DNA of 64,000 nucleotides from Garcia nutans (GCA_947685225.1 CANTUV010000062.1:19240501-19304500), one strand, 5' to 3'; shown: positions 10,844 through 23,215, numbered from the stretch's first letter. Numbers and translations: made by a program. Notes: generated by a model not told the origin, from the letters alone.

Positions 10844-11390
10844 TATGTCTAAATAAATGAAGTATCTTCGACGCCAACCCAACGAACCTTCCTTAGCTTG
10901 AATGTTGCTTTTCAATTTTACTTTCTTTAATTGGAACAATCTTGTTTTTTCAAATTTAAACTTATTTAAATAAATTATTTTCATCAAACTTTTGTTGTTC
11001 TTTGTTCATTTTGGTGCTCAACCGATGAGGAATCTAGCTTGATGTTCATAAATTAATGTGTCCAAGCATCATGACTTGAATGACTTTACTGGATGAGGGA
11101 ATTGCTCTATAACATTGAGTTATGTATGCTTACTTAGAGAGGGCTCTTGCATAATTACGTTTGTCTAGGTCTTAGTCAGTCTTAGAAAATGCTTTGACAG
11201 ACTTTTGAGGTGAAATTGCAACTCTGCTTATTTAAGGGAGAGATGATCTAGGCATTGTTTGGTTAGCCAAAAACTAGTATCCACCCTATTAAATATCAAT
11301 CCCTAGTTGTCCCTTTAAGCCTTTATAAAATTTTAGCTTTCTTTTCATTGGCTTACAAACCCCAACAACCTACCCTGAGTTGTTGTTATA
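10844..11390 (+). other. Non-coding interior of the Tat element
   Basis: AT-rich, no protein similarity recognised in six frames. It contains no protease or RT motif, so pol has been deleted here or never was present in this derivative. Confidence 0.5.
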
Positions 11391-13314
11391 TGTTTAGATC
11401 ATTTTTGTACTAGTTTTTAGTGTGATTTTTATGTGTTTTTATTTAATGTTTTGATTGATTTTTGTTTAAAGTTTGTTTGAAGTGTTTGTTTTAGGTTTAA
11501 GTGCAAAAACTCCCTTGGAAGATCAAAACAATGAAGAAAGAGCATGAATCAAGCAAGACATGGCCAAGCCAAATCAAGCTTGGCCATGTCCCTCAAAGAT
11601 ATTTTTATGGCAGAGCTTGACACGGCCATAAGACACGGCCAAGCCACTGGTCGTGTCTCACTTAAAGACCAAAACCAAAGAAACCAAAGAAAGAAAAGAA
11701 AAGAAGGAAAGAAATGGCAGCAAGTGACATGGCCAATAAGCTTGGCCGTGTCACCCTCATCTCTAAAGAATAAAAGACAAGCAAGGAAGGAGCAAAGCTA
11801 GAGAAGCAGAAGGTGACACACCCACATGACACGGCCAAGCTTGTGGCCGTGTCACTCCTTGAGAATAAAGAAAAGAAAAGAAAGAAAATGGGCAGTAAGT
11901 GACACAGCCAACAAGCTTGGCCGTGTCCCATAGAAATTGAGAGATACGGCCATAAGCTTGGTTGTGTCACTCTTAATGTGATGAATTCTTTTGCAGGAAT
12001 TGGGAGACAAGTGGGGAACAAGGACTTTACTTTTGCCAAAAGAAACATTAAAGAAAAGAAAAGCTTGTCTAATTGGTGGAAAGAAACATTAAACAAAGAA
12101 AATAGTGGGGGGACAAAGGAGAATGGTGTGAATTGGAAGGTATGGGTTGAGTTTTGAATGAAATAAAAAAAGAGAAGAAGAGGGAAATTGGGAGAGTGTT
12201 TTTGGGGGGATACACGGTTTGGGCAAGGAGAGGGTGACACTCTCCTTAACTCTTCATCTTCATCCTCCATTTCCATCCTCTCCATCTTCTCCATCTTCCA
12301 TCCATAAGTTCTTTGATATTCTTTGGGATAAATTGGGTTATCAAGCTCTTAAAGGTTGAAGAAGCTTCATTGAAGGATTAGTGACTTGAGAAAGCTTCAT
12401 TCCATCTCTCAAAGGCATAATCAATTGAAGGATTGGTGACTTGAGAAAGCTCCATTCCATGTTGCAAAGGAGAATCATCCATTGAAGAGATCAAAGTGGA
12501 GCTAGGAGGAAGACTAGCAATCCTACTCTTGGCATCTACAAGGGGTTTTTCTATTCTCTCTTTTAATTCATTTCTTATTGTTGTTGTTGTATTAAGAGAA
12601 TTGATATTGCAATGAACAATTTGTATTTGATTTATATTGAGTTGAATGTTTGTTTTAAATTGATGATGTTGAGCTAAATACCCATGCCTAGGGTTTGTAG
12701 TATATTTGATTGAATGCTTTGATTTGATATTTCCATTGATGTACCTTGTTGTTGGATTATTGCATTGGATTGTATGCTAGATTGATAGATTAGCTACCTA
12801 TTGATCTCTAGATATTGAATGAAGGACCTAGAGGTGAAATTTGATATCGGAATTATGCAATCAACCACCCTATGAATGAATTAGAAATATAAGTTCTAGG
12901 GTTTGTTAATTTGAAAATGTAAAATAATTGGTTATTGCTATTTCATGAATGTGAAAATAATGAATTGGTAATTGACTAATTAACCTTAAGGAACAAATTA
13001 ATTACAAGGTTATGTTAATGGATAAATGGAGAATTGAGCTTTGATTGAATGGACCTATAACCCTAGGCACCTTCCTAAGAATTGAATCGATCTTGTACAA
13101 CCATCACACACGTTAACCCTATGCACGCTACTCCTAGGTTTAAATTATTCTTGCACAATTTCTAAACAACGAACTCATTTTTAAATTACTTGTCAATCAA
13201 GCTATTACGAATTACTCCTTCCTTGTGAGACGACCTTGGGGTGATCACCTTTGCTACAATTACCTCGTATGCTTACGAGTGACGCTTTGTAGTAGTACTT
13301 AATTCGAGCACAAC
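11391..13314 (+). repeat. Athila LTR (LTR-3), probably solo, inside the Tat element
   Basis: Its 5' part (11391-11530) is the reverse complement of the 5' parts of LTR-1 and LTR-2. Its 3' end (CGAGCACAACA, 13314) corresponds to the LTR-1 end. No PBS follows and Tat-like interior sequence resumes, so it is probably a solo LTR. The five bases before (TTATA) and after (TGATA) differ at one position and may be a decayed target-site duplication. It contains six GC-rich dyads (11558-11975). Length is about 1.92 kb. The edges are approximate at the 5' side. Confidence 0.72.
11558..11975. repeat. GC-rich dyad cluster in Athila LTR-3
   Basis: Six imperfect inverted repeats: arms GACATGGCC/GGCCATGTC near 11558-11591, then GACACGGCC or variants paired with GGCCGTGTC near 11621-11660, 11725-11752, 11830-11852, 11900-11930 and 11944-11969. 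Several have AAGCTT at the centre. Confidence 0.85.
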
Positions 13315-13398
13315 ATGATACTTTTGACAAGTCTTATGATCACTAAGATGAAGAGGCAAGAAGATCAAAGAAAGAAATGAATAGCCAAGATCATGAGG

Positions 13399-13495
13399 AT
13401 AGTTGAAGTTCTCAAGACCATAAACATAGTTGAAGTTCTCAAGACCATAAGGGTAGTTGATGTTTTTAAGACCATAAGGGTAGTTGAAGTTTTCC
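13399..13495 (+). repeat. 27-bp tandem repeat, about 3.5 copies
   Basis: Units begin GTTGAAGTTCTCAAGACCAT and recur at 13402, 13429 and 13456 with small changes, the last copy partial. The period is a multiple of three, so a nine-residue repeat (VEVLKTIRV-like) appears in one frame. The frame is short and has no family resemblance. Confidence 0.8.
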
Positions 13496-13627
13496 TAATA
13501 CCTCTAATATATCAAGACAGCATCAGAGTAACAAATGATTTATCCCTATTAAAGAAGATTTATACCACTCCACTCATCCATTATTGGAAACCCAAGTTGG
13601 TACAAACAAGACAACTCTATTTGAGCT

Positions 13628-13745
13628 AGAACCAAAAAAGGAAAGAAAAAAAGAAAAAAAGAAAAAAAGAAAACAAAAGAAAAAAAAGAAAAGAAAACAA
13701 AAGAAGAAAACAAAAGAAGAAAACAAAAAGGAAAAGAGAAAAAGA
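13628..13745 (+). repeat. A/G-only low-complexity tract
   Basis: Almost uninterrupted purines (AAGAAAAAAAGAAAAC-type units). A simple-sequence expansion; no further function is visible. Confidence 0.8.
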
Positions 13746-15106
13746 CAACCTAAAAAGGCGGTTCAGAAAGCCAACTGAGTTCTCTTTTATCTAAAGCAGC
13801 AAAAGGCTTCCATTTTGTTTATAAGGATATTTTGACTTGAACTGGTTCAACCCAACCAAAGATTCAATCGAAATTGGAGAAAAATGGAGGAAGACCATCC
13901 AATTCTTGAAAGTTTTGTACTTAACAGTCTTATAAGGAAGAAGGAAAAAATGATAAAATGCTCAAGGAAAGGGAAGAATAAAAAAAATAAAAGGAAAGAA
14001 AAGGGAGAAGAGGAAAAGAAGCGAATTTGGGTACCAAACTTTTTGCAAGGGCATAAACTGTCCTAATCAAGATCCATATTAATGCCAAGAAGATAGAAAG
14101 AATTTAGAGTCTAGCAAGATTGCTCCCAGCTGCCTAAAGTTCAAATAAGAAATTTGTAGTGTGAAGGTTTGTCCATTGTGTCACATCAGCTCTAACTTAC
14201 AAATGGCCTTCACTTTAACCCATTTCCCTTATAGACCCCATTTCAAGCCTATCAAAGACCTATTGATCTCTCTTGGTAGGTAGAGTCTATTAGTGGAGAT
14301 AGTTTGAATAAGCATGCATATGAGATAGACAATATTTAAACTCAATGAGAGCTTTGGCCAAGTAATTTGTATGTGCCTATCTAAAGTGCAACAATTTTTG
14401 CTTAAATAGAAATAATTCCTGAGTTTAGTATGGTAACTAGGGTTGTCATGTTATAGATATGTTAATTTGGAAAAATCAAGTCCTAAGGTACATTACCACT
14501 TATTTGACAAAACCAACATTTGATTTCAAAATCAAAATTCAAAATAAAAAATATTTTTGTCATACAAAGCCTTCAAGTTAAGAGAAGTTTTTTGGGCGCA
14601 TTGGGCAAAGGAAATGATTGCTGGCAAGGTTATGAAGAAGCTACCAACTGACATGTTGAATGGATGTATCTCTGCTATTTGGGGACTCCATTATTCATGT
14701 TCTTAATATCTCGAAGCATCCTGTCATTCCAAAGCAAAACTTGAATGGGTATCTGAAAGGAGTCAATGAAAACACTTCCAATGATCACCTTAGTCTATGA
14801 GTCGACGAAACTATTCAAACGTCCTGTGAAGTAAAGAATCAAAAGAAGATATTGAATCAGGGGGGCATAGAAGGTCCATTGCTTGAGAAAGGAAGAAATA
14901 CATGCTTGTTCGATGAGCTAGACAATATATAATCATCAACCAAAGCCGCATAGAAAAAATCATGGGTTTGAGCCTATACAGGGGGGCAAGGAGAAGACAT
15001 GAAGGCTAAAAAAAAAAGAAGAAAGAGTAACAGTAAAGATGGAAATTATATATTATGTATGCTTATTGTAAAATGTTTATACAATTGATACAATATTTAT
15101 ACGTCA

Positions 15107-17430
15107 CTAAGAAGGTGGTGGTAGGTCATCAAATAAAGCCCTAAAAAAGTCATAGCCTGTTAGAGGAGGAGGCAAATTACTCGTCTCGAGTCCTCCTGAA
15201 GTAGGAGCACCAAAATCCCTACTACCATGGAGTTCCAATCTGTCATGGTCTTCATTGGAAGTAGACGAAAGGATCTCATGGTCTTCAGTTTGGGGGCCTC
15301 TTGATGAAGAAGCGCCAGGATCCCTCATCCCCTGAAATCGGAAGTCTCGAAATTTGTTTTGATTGATGATACAAATTTTCAAAATGAGAAGCCTGCTAAT
15401 GACTTGCGGCCAACTCTTCTTGAAGTTTCTTATTTTGTTCTTCAAGCATCCGCTGTGAGCTAGAAAGGAAAAAGGTAAGAGCATACATAATCATGCATAC
15501 ATATAGCATAAATTACCATGAAATAAGAAAACCCACCAGGTAATTCATATCAATGCCCTGCAGATGAGATGGCATATCTGGTGGGCTAGAATGAGCAAAC
15601 GAAGGGGTAGTAAAAGAAGGTCCAGCCTCATGATCAAATGAGCCAACAGCCTGCAACAATCATTAAAGAATCAAAAAAGAAAGAAGCAGTTGCAAGGGAA
15701 AAATGGAAAAGGTTTACCTGAGAAGTGCTAGCCCCAAGATGTGGAACAAATTCTCCTGCATCTCTATGATGTTCCTCTTCATCTCTACCCTCATTTTCTT
15801 CGGGTATCTCCCATACGCCAACAGGAGATACATCAAAGTTCAAGAGCCTTCTTTGAATAAAATGGGCATAAATGCACCCGGTAGATGGAGAAATGTCTCA
15901 ACACCATAACCGTACCGAGCCGACCACCATGCATCCTCCGGCATTTATATAATATTTAAAGTGTATTCCAAGCAATGCATCGAGACCCTCCACTGCTCTA
16001 GACTAAGAAACCACTCATAAACTCTCTCTCTGAGAAACAAACCACTAGACACTGGGCCAACGATGACTCGGCGAGTATGTTGGAAAGATAGCACAGCCTT
16101 TATGAAGGAAGACCAGTTTCTCCTCTCTTATGGGTTCCACCAGGCCAAATTCACCTGCAAAATAACATAAGGTAAGTAAACTTTCACATAAAATTTAAAG
16201 CATACTAATGCTATTTTACCTGGTCCTAGGTTAAGCGGCTCAATAAGAAGTGTTGGGTATTCACGTGGTGAGAGTCGGGAACGTCCACGTGATCTGACAA
16301 CTAGAAATTTAATCTCGGATACCCGATTCTCTCTCGAGAAATATCAGATACTCTCACGAGGTTGTGTTCGTATGCCCATGCCTACAACAACAATAGAGAT
16401 CAAATTCATGCAAGAAAAGAATGGAATTGACATTGGTAGAAGAAGAGTACCTCGACAGCCGCCATCAAACTGACAAAAGACTTCTTATTTCGGCAAATTT
16501 TATCAAGACCATGGTAAAGACAGGCGAGACCAGCTTCACCCCAGCCATAAGATGATATAGTTCTGAAATAAGAAAGGGCCTTCAACACTGACAAATGGAT
16601 GGAGGATTCAGTGCTACCTAAGATGGTCGACCCAAGGAAATATAACAAAAATCCTCGAGCATACTATTGGGCCGTGTCTATGTGACCCGTCCTTCATAGT
16701 TCATCCAATAGCTACTAATCGGTTCAATTTTTATCTTAACAGGCCCCTTATATGATGTTTCCATATAAATTAATTGCTGAATTTCCTCAAATGTCAAAAT
16801 ATCATTGGTCAGAGGAACCGAAATACCATCATACCGAAGGCCGGTTATAGCAGTAAAATCGACCGGACCAATTGTCATCTCTCCAATGGGCAAGTGAAAA
16901 GTATGAGTTGCGTCCAACCATCGTTCTGCAAGTGCCTGGACTATGCTCCGGTCTATCATATACTCCTCGGATGGCAATTGTAAGATGAAGCTCTCAAAGC
17001 CACAATCTCGGATAATCTGCCTTACCCGAGAAGGCACTACATCATACCATTGTTGGGCTTTGTAGATACACCCTCCGGCCGAACAATGCAACGATCACGC
17101 TAACATAGAGCCAGGTAAGTTAATACCAGGTAAGTACATATTATTCTACTTGCTTAAATTAATTTATTTTTCCTAAATTTTCTAAAAAATAATAATATAG
17201 AAATATAAATGAAAAATAAAGACAAGCATAAAAAAATAAAAAAAATAAATATAATAAATAAAAAAATAATAAATAAAAAAAAGAAAAAAAGAAAAACTTA
17301 TCGTGCTCTTTTGGTTTGAACTACAATGAAACGGCATCCCGGCTAGTAGGTCTATATTCCCATCCTCATGATGCCGAATAAACTCTAATAACTCAGCATT
17401 AGAATGAGTTCCTGACCTTGAAGCATGCAT
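15107..17430 (-). pseudogene. Plant mobile domain (PMD, aminotransferase-like) gene copy, intron-containing, decayed
   Basis: Minus strand. Exon 1 is 17430 to about 17296 (from ATG 17430). Exon 2 is about 17100-16680 and holds the PMD signature (VVPSRVRQIIRDCGF, ERWLDATHTFHLPIGEMT, ITGLRYDG). Exon 3, about 16665-16451, reads ARGFLLYFLGSTIL and SYGWGEAGLACLYHGL. Then come canonical GT-AG introns 16450-16382, 16219-16155 and 15717-15651; exon 4 starts AWAYEHN. The last part has a coiled coil (QRMLEEQNKKLQEELAA) and ends in a Pro-rich tail (stop near 15107). Lesions: a frame change and a stop between exons 2 and 3 (about 16660-16690), a stop in exon 4, and frame changes further on. PMD proteins (MAIN/MAIL1-type) act in genome stability and transposon silencing, and relatives are carried by transposons. 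Retained introns exclude capture as processed cDNA. Confidence 0.78.
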
Positions 17431-17524
17431 TTTTTTTTTAAAACTATGTGCTAAATTTGAAAGAATTTGAGAGAATTATAGAAATTAAGGATTTTGCGGT
17501 GAATGAAATTAAAGAATTCGTTTG

Positions 17525-17532
17525 TTTATATA
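17525..17532 (-). promoter_or_regulatory. Putative TATA box of the PMD pseudogene
   Basis: TATATAAA on the minus strand in CTCTATATAAACAAACG, about 95 bp upstream of the ATG at 17430 with a normal AT-rich plant leader between. It suggests that the antisense gene had its own promoter rather than depending on the LTR. Confidence 0.55.
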
Positions 17533-17564
17533 GAGAAACGACAAGAAAAAAAATAAAATTCAAA

Positions 17565-17830
17565 ATTAAGTTTTACTGTTTATGAATAGTAAATTTTACT
17601 ATTGATGAATAGTAAATTTTACTATTTATGAATAGTAAATTACTATTGATAAATAGTAGATTTTACGGTTTATGAATAGTAAATTAATATTGATTAATAG
17701 TAAATTTCTATTTACAATAGTAAAATACAATTTACTCTAATTTATAAATAGTAAGTTACTATTTATAAATAGTAAATAGTGTATAAATGGTGATTATACA
17801 GTAAATAAACAGTAAATTCAATTATTCAAT
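17565..17830. repeat. AT-rich minisatellite, degenerate 20-25-bp units
   Basis: Units of the type TTTATGAATAGTAAATTTAC recur about ten times with irregular spacing, just upstream of the PMD promoter. The motif CTATTTATGAATAGTAAA is partly self-complementary. After it, 17830-17952 holds AT-rich sequence with nothing recognised. Confidence 0.8.
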
Positions 17831-17952
17831 TTAATCATTCAAATGCTTGCATGTGTATAAATATTTTTACACGCAAGGGGCAAGAAGAAGACATGTGCAT
17901 AAAAATTGGTCAAACTTTTTGAACACAAAAAATTATTTTTTGTAGATAATTA

Positions 17953-20839
17953 AATCTTTATTATCTCTTGTCCAAAACCCAAAATTTCCTTAGGTCCAAA
18001 ACTTAGAATCTCTTCTAAGTTGAAACTTAGCTCGGGTCCAAAACCCAAATTATCCTTAGGTCCAAAACTTAGAATCTCTTCTAAGTCCAGAACTTAGTTC
18101 GGGTCCAGAACCCAAATTACTCTTAGGTCCAGAACCTAGAATCTCTTCTAAGTCTAGAACTTAGCTCGAGTCCAGAACCCAAATTACCCTTAGCTCCAGA
18201 ACCTAAAATCTCTTCTAAATCCAGAACTTAGCTCGGGTTCAGAACCCAAATTATCCCTAGCTCCAGAACCTAAAATCTCTTATAAGTCCAGATCATAGCT
18301 CGGGTCCAGAACCCAAATTATCATTAGGTCCAGAACCTAAAATCTCTTATAAGTCCAGAACTTAGCTCTGGTCCAGAACCCAAATTATCCTTAGGTCGTC
18401 CAGAACCTAAAATCTCTTCTAAGTCCAGAACTTAGCTCGGGTCCAGAACCCAAATTATCCATAGGTCTAGAACATAGAATCTCTTCTAAGTCCAGAACTT
18501 AGCTCGGGTCCAGAACCCAAATTATCCTTAGGTCCAGAACCTAGAATCGATTCTAAGTCCAGAACTTAGCTCGGGTCCAGAACCCAAATTATCCTTAGGT
18601 CCAGAACCTAGAATATCTTCTAAGTCCGGAACTTAGCTCTGGTCCAGAACCCAAATTATCCTTAGGACCATAACCTAGAATTTCTTCTAACTTAGCTCGG
18701 GTCCAGAACCCAAATTACCCTTAGGTCCAGAACCTAGAATATCTTCTAAATCCAGAACTTAGCTTGGGTTCAGAACCCAAATTATCCTTAGCTCCAGAAC
18801 CTAAAATATATTTTAAGTCCAAAACTTAGCTCGGGTCCAGAACCCAAATTATCCTTAGGACCAGAACCTAGAATATCTTCTAAGTCCGGAACTTAGCTTT
18901 GGTCTAGAACCCAAATTATCCTTAGGTCCAGAACCTAAAATCTCTTCTAAGTCCAGAACTTAGCTCGGGTCCAGAACTTATCTCGAGTCTAGAACCTAGA
19001 ATCTCTTCAAAGTCTAGAACTTAGCTGAAGTCCAGAACCCAAATTATCTTCAGGTCCAGAACCTAGAATCTCTTCTAAGTCCAGAATTTAGCTCGGGTCC
19101 AGAACCCAAATTACACTTAGGTCCAGAACCTAGAATCTCTTCTAAGTCCAGAACATAGCTCGGGTCCAGAACCCAAATTACACTTAGGTCCAGAACCTAG
19201 AATATCTTCTAAGTCCAGACCTTAGCTCTGGTCCAGTACTCAAAGGTACAAAACCTAAATTCTCTTCTAAATCCAGAACTTAGCTCGGGTCCGGAACCCA
19301 AATTACCCTTAGGTCCAGAACCTAAAATCACTTATAACTCCAGAACATATCTCGGGTCCAGAACCCAAATTATCCTTAGGTCTAGAACCTAGAATATCTT
19401 CTAAGTTCGAAACTTAGCTCTGGTCCAAAACCCAAATCATCCTTAGGTCCAGAACCTAAAATCTCTTCTAAGTCCAGAACTTAACTCGGTACAGAACCCA
19501 AAGTATCCATTGGTCTAGAACCTAGAATCTCTTCTAAGTCTAAAACATAGCTCGGGTCCAGATCCCAAATTATCCTTAGGTCCAGAACCTATAATCTCTT
19601 TTAAGTCCAGAACTTAGCTCGGGTCCAGAACCCAAATTACCCTTAAGTCCAGAACCTAGAACCTAGAATATCTTCTATGTCCAGAACTTAGCTCGGGTAC
19701 AGAACCCAAAGTATCCATAGATCTAGAACCTAGAATCTCTTCTAAGTCCAGAACGTAGCTCGGGTCCAGAACCCAAATTACCCTTAGGTCCAGAACCTAG
19801 AATCTCTTCTAAGTTTAGAACTTAGCTCGGGTCCAGAACCCAAATTACCCTAAGGTCCAGAACATAGAATCTCTTCTAAATCCAGAACTTAGCTAGGTTC
19901 CAGAACCCAAATTTTTCTTAGGTCCAGAACCTAAAATCTCTTCTAAGTCGAGAACCTAACTCGGGTCCAGAACCCAAATTATCCTTAGGTCCAGAACCTA
20001 GAATCGCTTCTAAGTCCAGAACTTAGCTCGGGTCCAGAACCCAAATTACCCTTAGGTCCAGAACCTAGAATCGTTTCTAAGTCCAGAACATAGCTTGGGT
20101 CCAGAGCCCAAATTATCCTTACGTCCAGAACCTAGAATATCTTTTAAGTCCGAAACTTAGCTCTGGTCTAGAACCCAAATTATCCTTAGGTTTAGAACCT
20201 AAACTCTCTTCTAAGTCCAGAACTTAGCTCGGGTATAGAACCCAAAGTATCCATAGGTCTAGAACATAGAATCTCTTCTAAGTCCAGAACTTAGCTCGGG
20301 TCCAGAACCCAAATTATCCTTAGGTCCAGAACCTAGAATCGATTCTAAGTCCAGAACTTAGCTCGGGTCCAGAACCCAAATTATCCTTAGGTCCAGAACC
20401 TAGAATATCTTCTAAGTCCGGAACTTAGCTCTGGTCCAGAACCCAAATTATCCTTTGGTTTAAAATCTAAACTCTCTTCTATGTCCAGAACTTAGCTCAG
20501 GTACAGAACCCAAAGTATCCATAGGTCTAGAACCTAGAATCTCTTCTAATTCCAGAACTTAACTCGGTTCCAGAACCCAAATTATCGTTAAGTCCAGAAC
20601 CTAGAATCTCTTCTATGTCCAGAACTTAGCTCGGGTCCATAACCTAAATTACCCTTAGGTCCATAACCTAGAATCTCTTCTAAGACCAGAACTTAGCTTG
20701 GGTCCAGAAACCAAATTTTCCTTAGGTCCAGAACCTAAAATCTCTTCTAAGTCTAGAACTTAGCTCGGGTCCAGAACCCAAATTATCCTTAGGTCCAGAG
20801 CCTAGAATCTCTTGTAAGTCCAGAACTTAGCTCGGGTCC
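17953..20839 (+). repeat. Satellite array block 1 (67-bp unit, about 43 copies)
   Basis: Each 67-bp unit consists of three related subunits beginning GTCCAGAACC(TAG), GTCCAGAACTTAGCTCGG and GTCCAGAACCCAAATTA, of 25, 18 and 24 bp. Starts at 18127 and 18194 show the 67-bp step. The first units (17953-18070) are the most divergent (GTCCAAAAC), as expected at an array edge. The block ends at the GGTCC target site of the solo LTR. Not coding. Confidence 0.95.
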
Positions 20840-21704
20840 TATAATATCCTCATATATGCTCTAGAAGTTTTGATTATGTTGTTGTTATTGTTGTTGTTGT
20901 TATATTGGATTGAATATATGTGTTAATTGCAAGAGAAAAGAAATTTGGAAAGAAAATAGGGTTTAGAGAGAATGGTATATGTTGTGTATATGATGATATA
21001 TATAACATATAAATTGGTCAAATGAAGAGTCAAGGGGGTAGAGATATTTATTTTCTTGAATGTGAAATTACATAAAAGGACTTATAAGTTAAAAGAGAGC
21101 TAGAACAAATGGTTAAGGGCATTGAGGTAATTTACTTTAAGAAATCTCTTGGTGGAGATTTAAAGAAGAAAAGATGTTGACTTGTGTTGATTTTCTTCTT
21201 TTTTTTTGGTGGGTGCCGGCCATTCAAGAAAGAAAAGAGCAAGAGAAGTGTTTTTGATGCTAGAAGCAATTTGAAGAAGGAATCAAGGGTTTTGGTTAGA
21301 GATTTGTGGAATTTCTTCATTTCAAGTATTCTCTTGTTTTCTTTACTTATTTTGAAGTTGTGTTTGAAGTAAATTAGGGTTGGCTGATTTTGTGATTTGG
21401 TGTGTTTAAGAGGTGGTTGAGATGTGTTTTCATGTGTTAAATTGGTTTTAAGTTAAGAGTTTAAATGGGTGCTGTTGTTGGAAGTGGTGGATGTTGATTT
21501 TTGGAAGAGGGAGAAGGATGTTGGTTTTAGGGTTTTGAGATGGTTTGTGTTTAGATGTATTAGGAATGTTTTGTGAAATGATTTTTGTGATGAATTTGTG
21601 TTTAGAACATTGTTTCCATTCATTTGAAACATGCAATATTGTGTTTGATGAGTTTGAGTGCAATTGGAGGAGAGTTGTGCATATTAGGGTTTGTGTTCTT
21701 GGGT

Positions 21705-21852
21705 GACACGGCCAAAGGGAAAGAAAGACACAGCCAAGTCAAGAGATTTTGGGCGTGTTGGATTGGTTTTTGGGTGACACGGCCGTGTCCCCAAGCCGTG
21801 TTGCTTACTGTCAAGTGGTGTTGAGAGACACGGCCACAAGCTTGGCCGTGTC
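21705..21852. repeat. GC-rich dyad cluster in the solo LTR
   Basis: It includes the palindrome GACACGGCCGTGTC (about 21775-21788) and the dyad GACACGGCCA...TGGCCGTGTC (21827-21852), plus single arms. The same arrangement as in the LTR at 63770-63922. Confidence 0.9.
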
Positions 21853-22756
21853 CCTCAAGTGGGCTGCCTGTGTTCTTCACATTTGTTGGTTAGGGATTTA
21901 TTTCTTTGTTCTAATTGCATTGTTTGGATTCTTCAAAGGTATTTTGGTACCTAAACTTAAACATATACACCTTAAACATACTTCAAACAAAGAATGCCCT
22001 AATCAAATGGATGTGGAAGATCCTAAAGCTATGAATGACATAAATTGTTCTTTGCCCTAATTGCATTGTTGAGATTGAATAATGTTATGTTATGCATTGT
22101 GAATGATAATGTGTTCCATGAGTAATGTATAATGAAATGTGATGCAAAGTCATTGTAATTGGCTATGATGATGATATTGAAAGAAAGAAGGCATGTTTGC
22201 CTAAATGTTGATGAGAATTGAGAATGGACATGATAACTAAATAATAAATGGATTGTGTGGCTAATGTGTTATTCCATTTTCAGAGTGGGTTGTTGGTGGC
22301 ATGCCTAATAAGTGTAACAATCTCTTGAAGTTAGGTTGGATTGAATCCTTGAAGCCTAATTGAGATGTTACCACCCTTGAAGCTAGGTTGGGTTGGTTCT
22401 TGAAGCCAAGTTGGGTTGATGCTTAGCATGCTTTGCTCTCCTTGAAGCTTGGTTGAACCTAATCCTTGAAGCCTAGTTGGGTATATGATATTGATAAATG
22501 TGATAACAAAACCAAAACATTAACTCTGAAAATTGAATGGCATATTAGTGTGTCTTGGGCCCAATGCTTGTCTTTGTTTAATGTGAGTCATGATTTGTTT
22601 AATGTTGTTCATGAATTGTTAAATGAATAACTAATGAGGCATATGAAATGTAAAGGTATGTTGTTAGCCTTGCATATATGATATTACATGTATAATATGG
22701 ATTGAGAATTGGCATTGCATTGCACTGAAGCATAACACTAGCACATTTTGTCTTAC

Positions 22757-22793
22757 TAAGCCGTTGGCTTAGCGCGATAGTGTTTGATCGCGC
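22757..22793 (+). other. Two-hairpin module in the solo LTR
   Basis: Hairpin 1 pairs TAAGCC (22757-22762) with GGCTTA (22766-22771). Hairpin 2 pairs GCGCGAT (22772-22778) with ATCGCGC (22787-22793). The sequence CAGGTA follows. Four other LTR lineages in this window have the same layout. Confidence 0.8.
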
Positions 22794-23215
22794 AGGTAAT
22801 AGGGTTGCACCCGAGAGCTCTTCGAGACCGAGTGAGAGTAGAAAGTGAAGAGTTGATTTTGGGAACTTAAAGATCAGAGGAGACTTGTCAATCATGTATA
22901 ACTCTTTTATATTTTGTATAGTAATGATTTTAATGTACATATGTGTATATTTGTAAATATGAAATTAAATGTTTTCATATATGTAAATATTTGATAAATT
23001 CCGCTGCGTAACATCTAAATGTATCTATATATATCTATTTAGTTTTGTATTACAAGTTAACTACTTATCTTTCTATAACGTATACAATTGAAAGATTATG
23101 GTACGGTTTAAAATGTTTTAAATGTTAAGAAAATCCGTAGCATCTCTATGTTTAGTGCATGTATACTACATTGTGGTGTTTGTAGTGTGCATGTATTGAA
23201 TGTAGGGGTGTTACA

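Larger units (their letters stand above)
13315..15060. other. Non-coding, simple-sequence-rich stretch
   Basis: No gene recognised. It contains a 27-bp tandem repeat (13399-13495), a long A/G-rich tract (13628-13745) and a second purine-rich patch (13925-14025). A G-run 'caggggggcaaggagaag' at 14978-14995 resembles 17873-17890. The strand purine bias gives lysine-rich spurious frames. Confidence 0.5.
7237..17950 (+). mobile_element. Tat-clade Ty3/gypsy element, pol-less, with an antisense PMD pseudogene
   Basis: Left boundary: an LTR beginning TGTAGACCC (7237-8876) and a tRNA-Arg-type PBS. A shortened Tat Gag (10049-10843) follows. No protease, RT, RNase H or integrase is recognisable up to 17950. 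A solo-looking Athila LTR (11391-13314) interrupts the interior. An intron-containing plant mobile domain pseudogene lies on the opposite strand (15107-17532). The right boundary is unclear: no 3' LTR was found before the satellite starts near 17953, so the end given is only an outer limit. Antisense PMD genes captured in Tat-type elements have been described in plants, which supports treating this as one element. Alternatively, 13315-17950 could come from a different mobile element. Confidence 0.6.

Noticed and set aside
13584..14066. Lysine-rich frames
   Set aside because: They come from A/G-only simple sequence and have no domain or start context.
17941..17952. TGTAGATAAT as start of the missing Tat 3' LTR
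   Set aside because: Only the first six bases match the 5' LTR start, no polypurine tract directly precedes it, and the following bases already resemble a satellite unit.
17953..20839. Regularly spaced repeats reminiscent of a CRISPR array
   Set aside because: Units are adjacent 67-bp satellite copies with no unique spacers, and the context is a plant nuclear genome.
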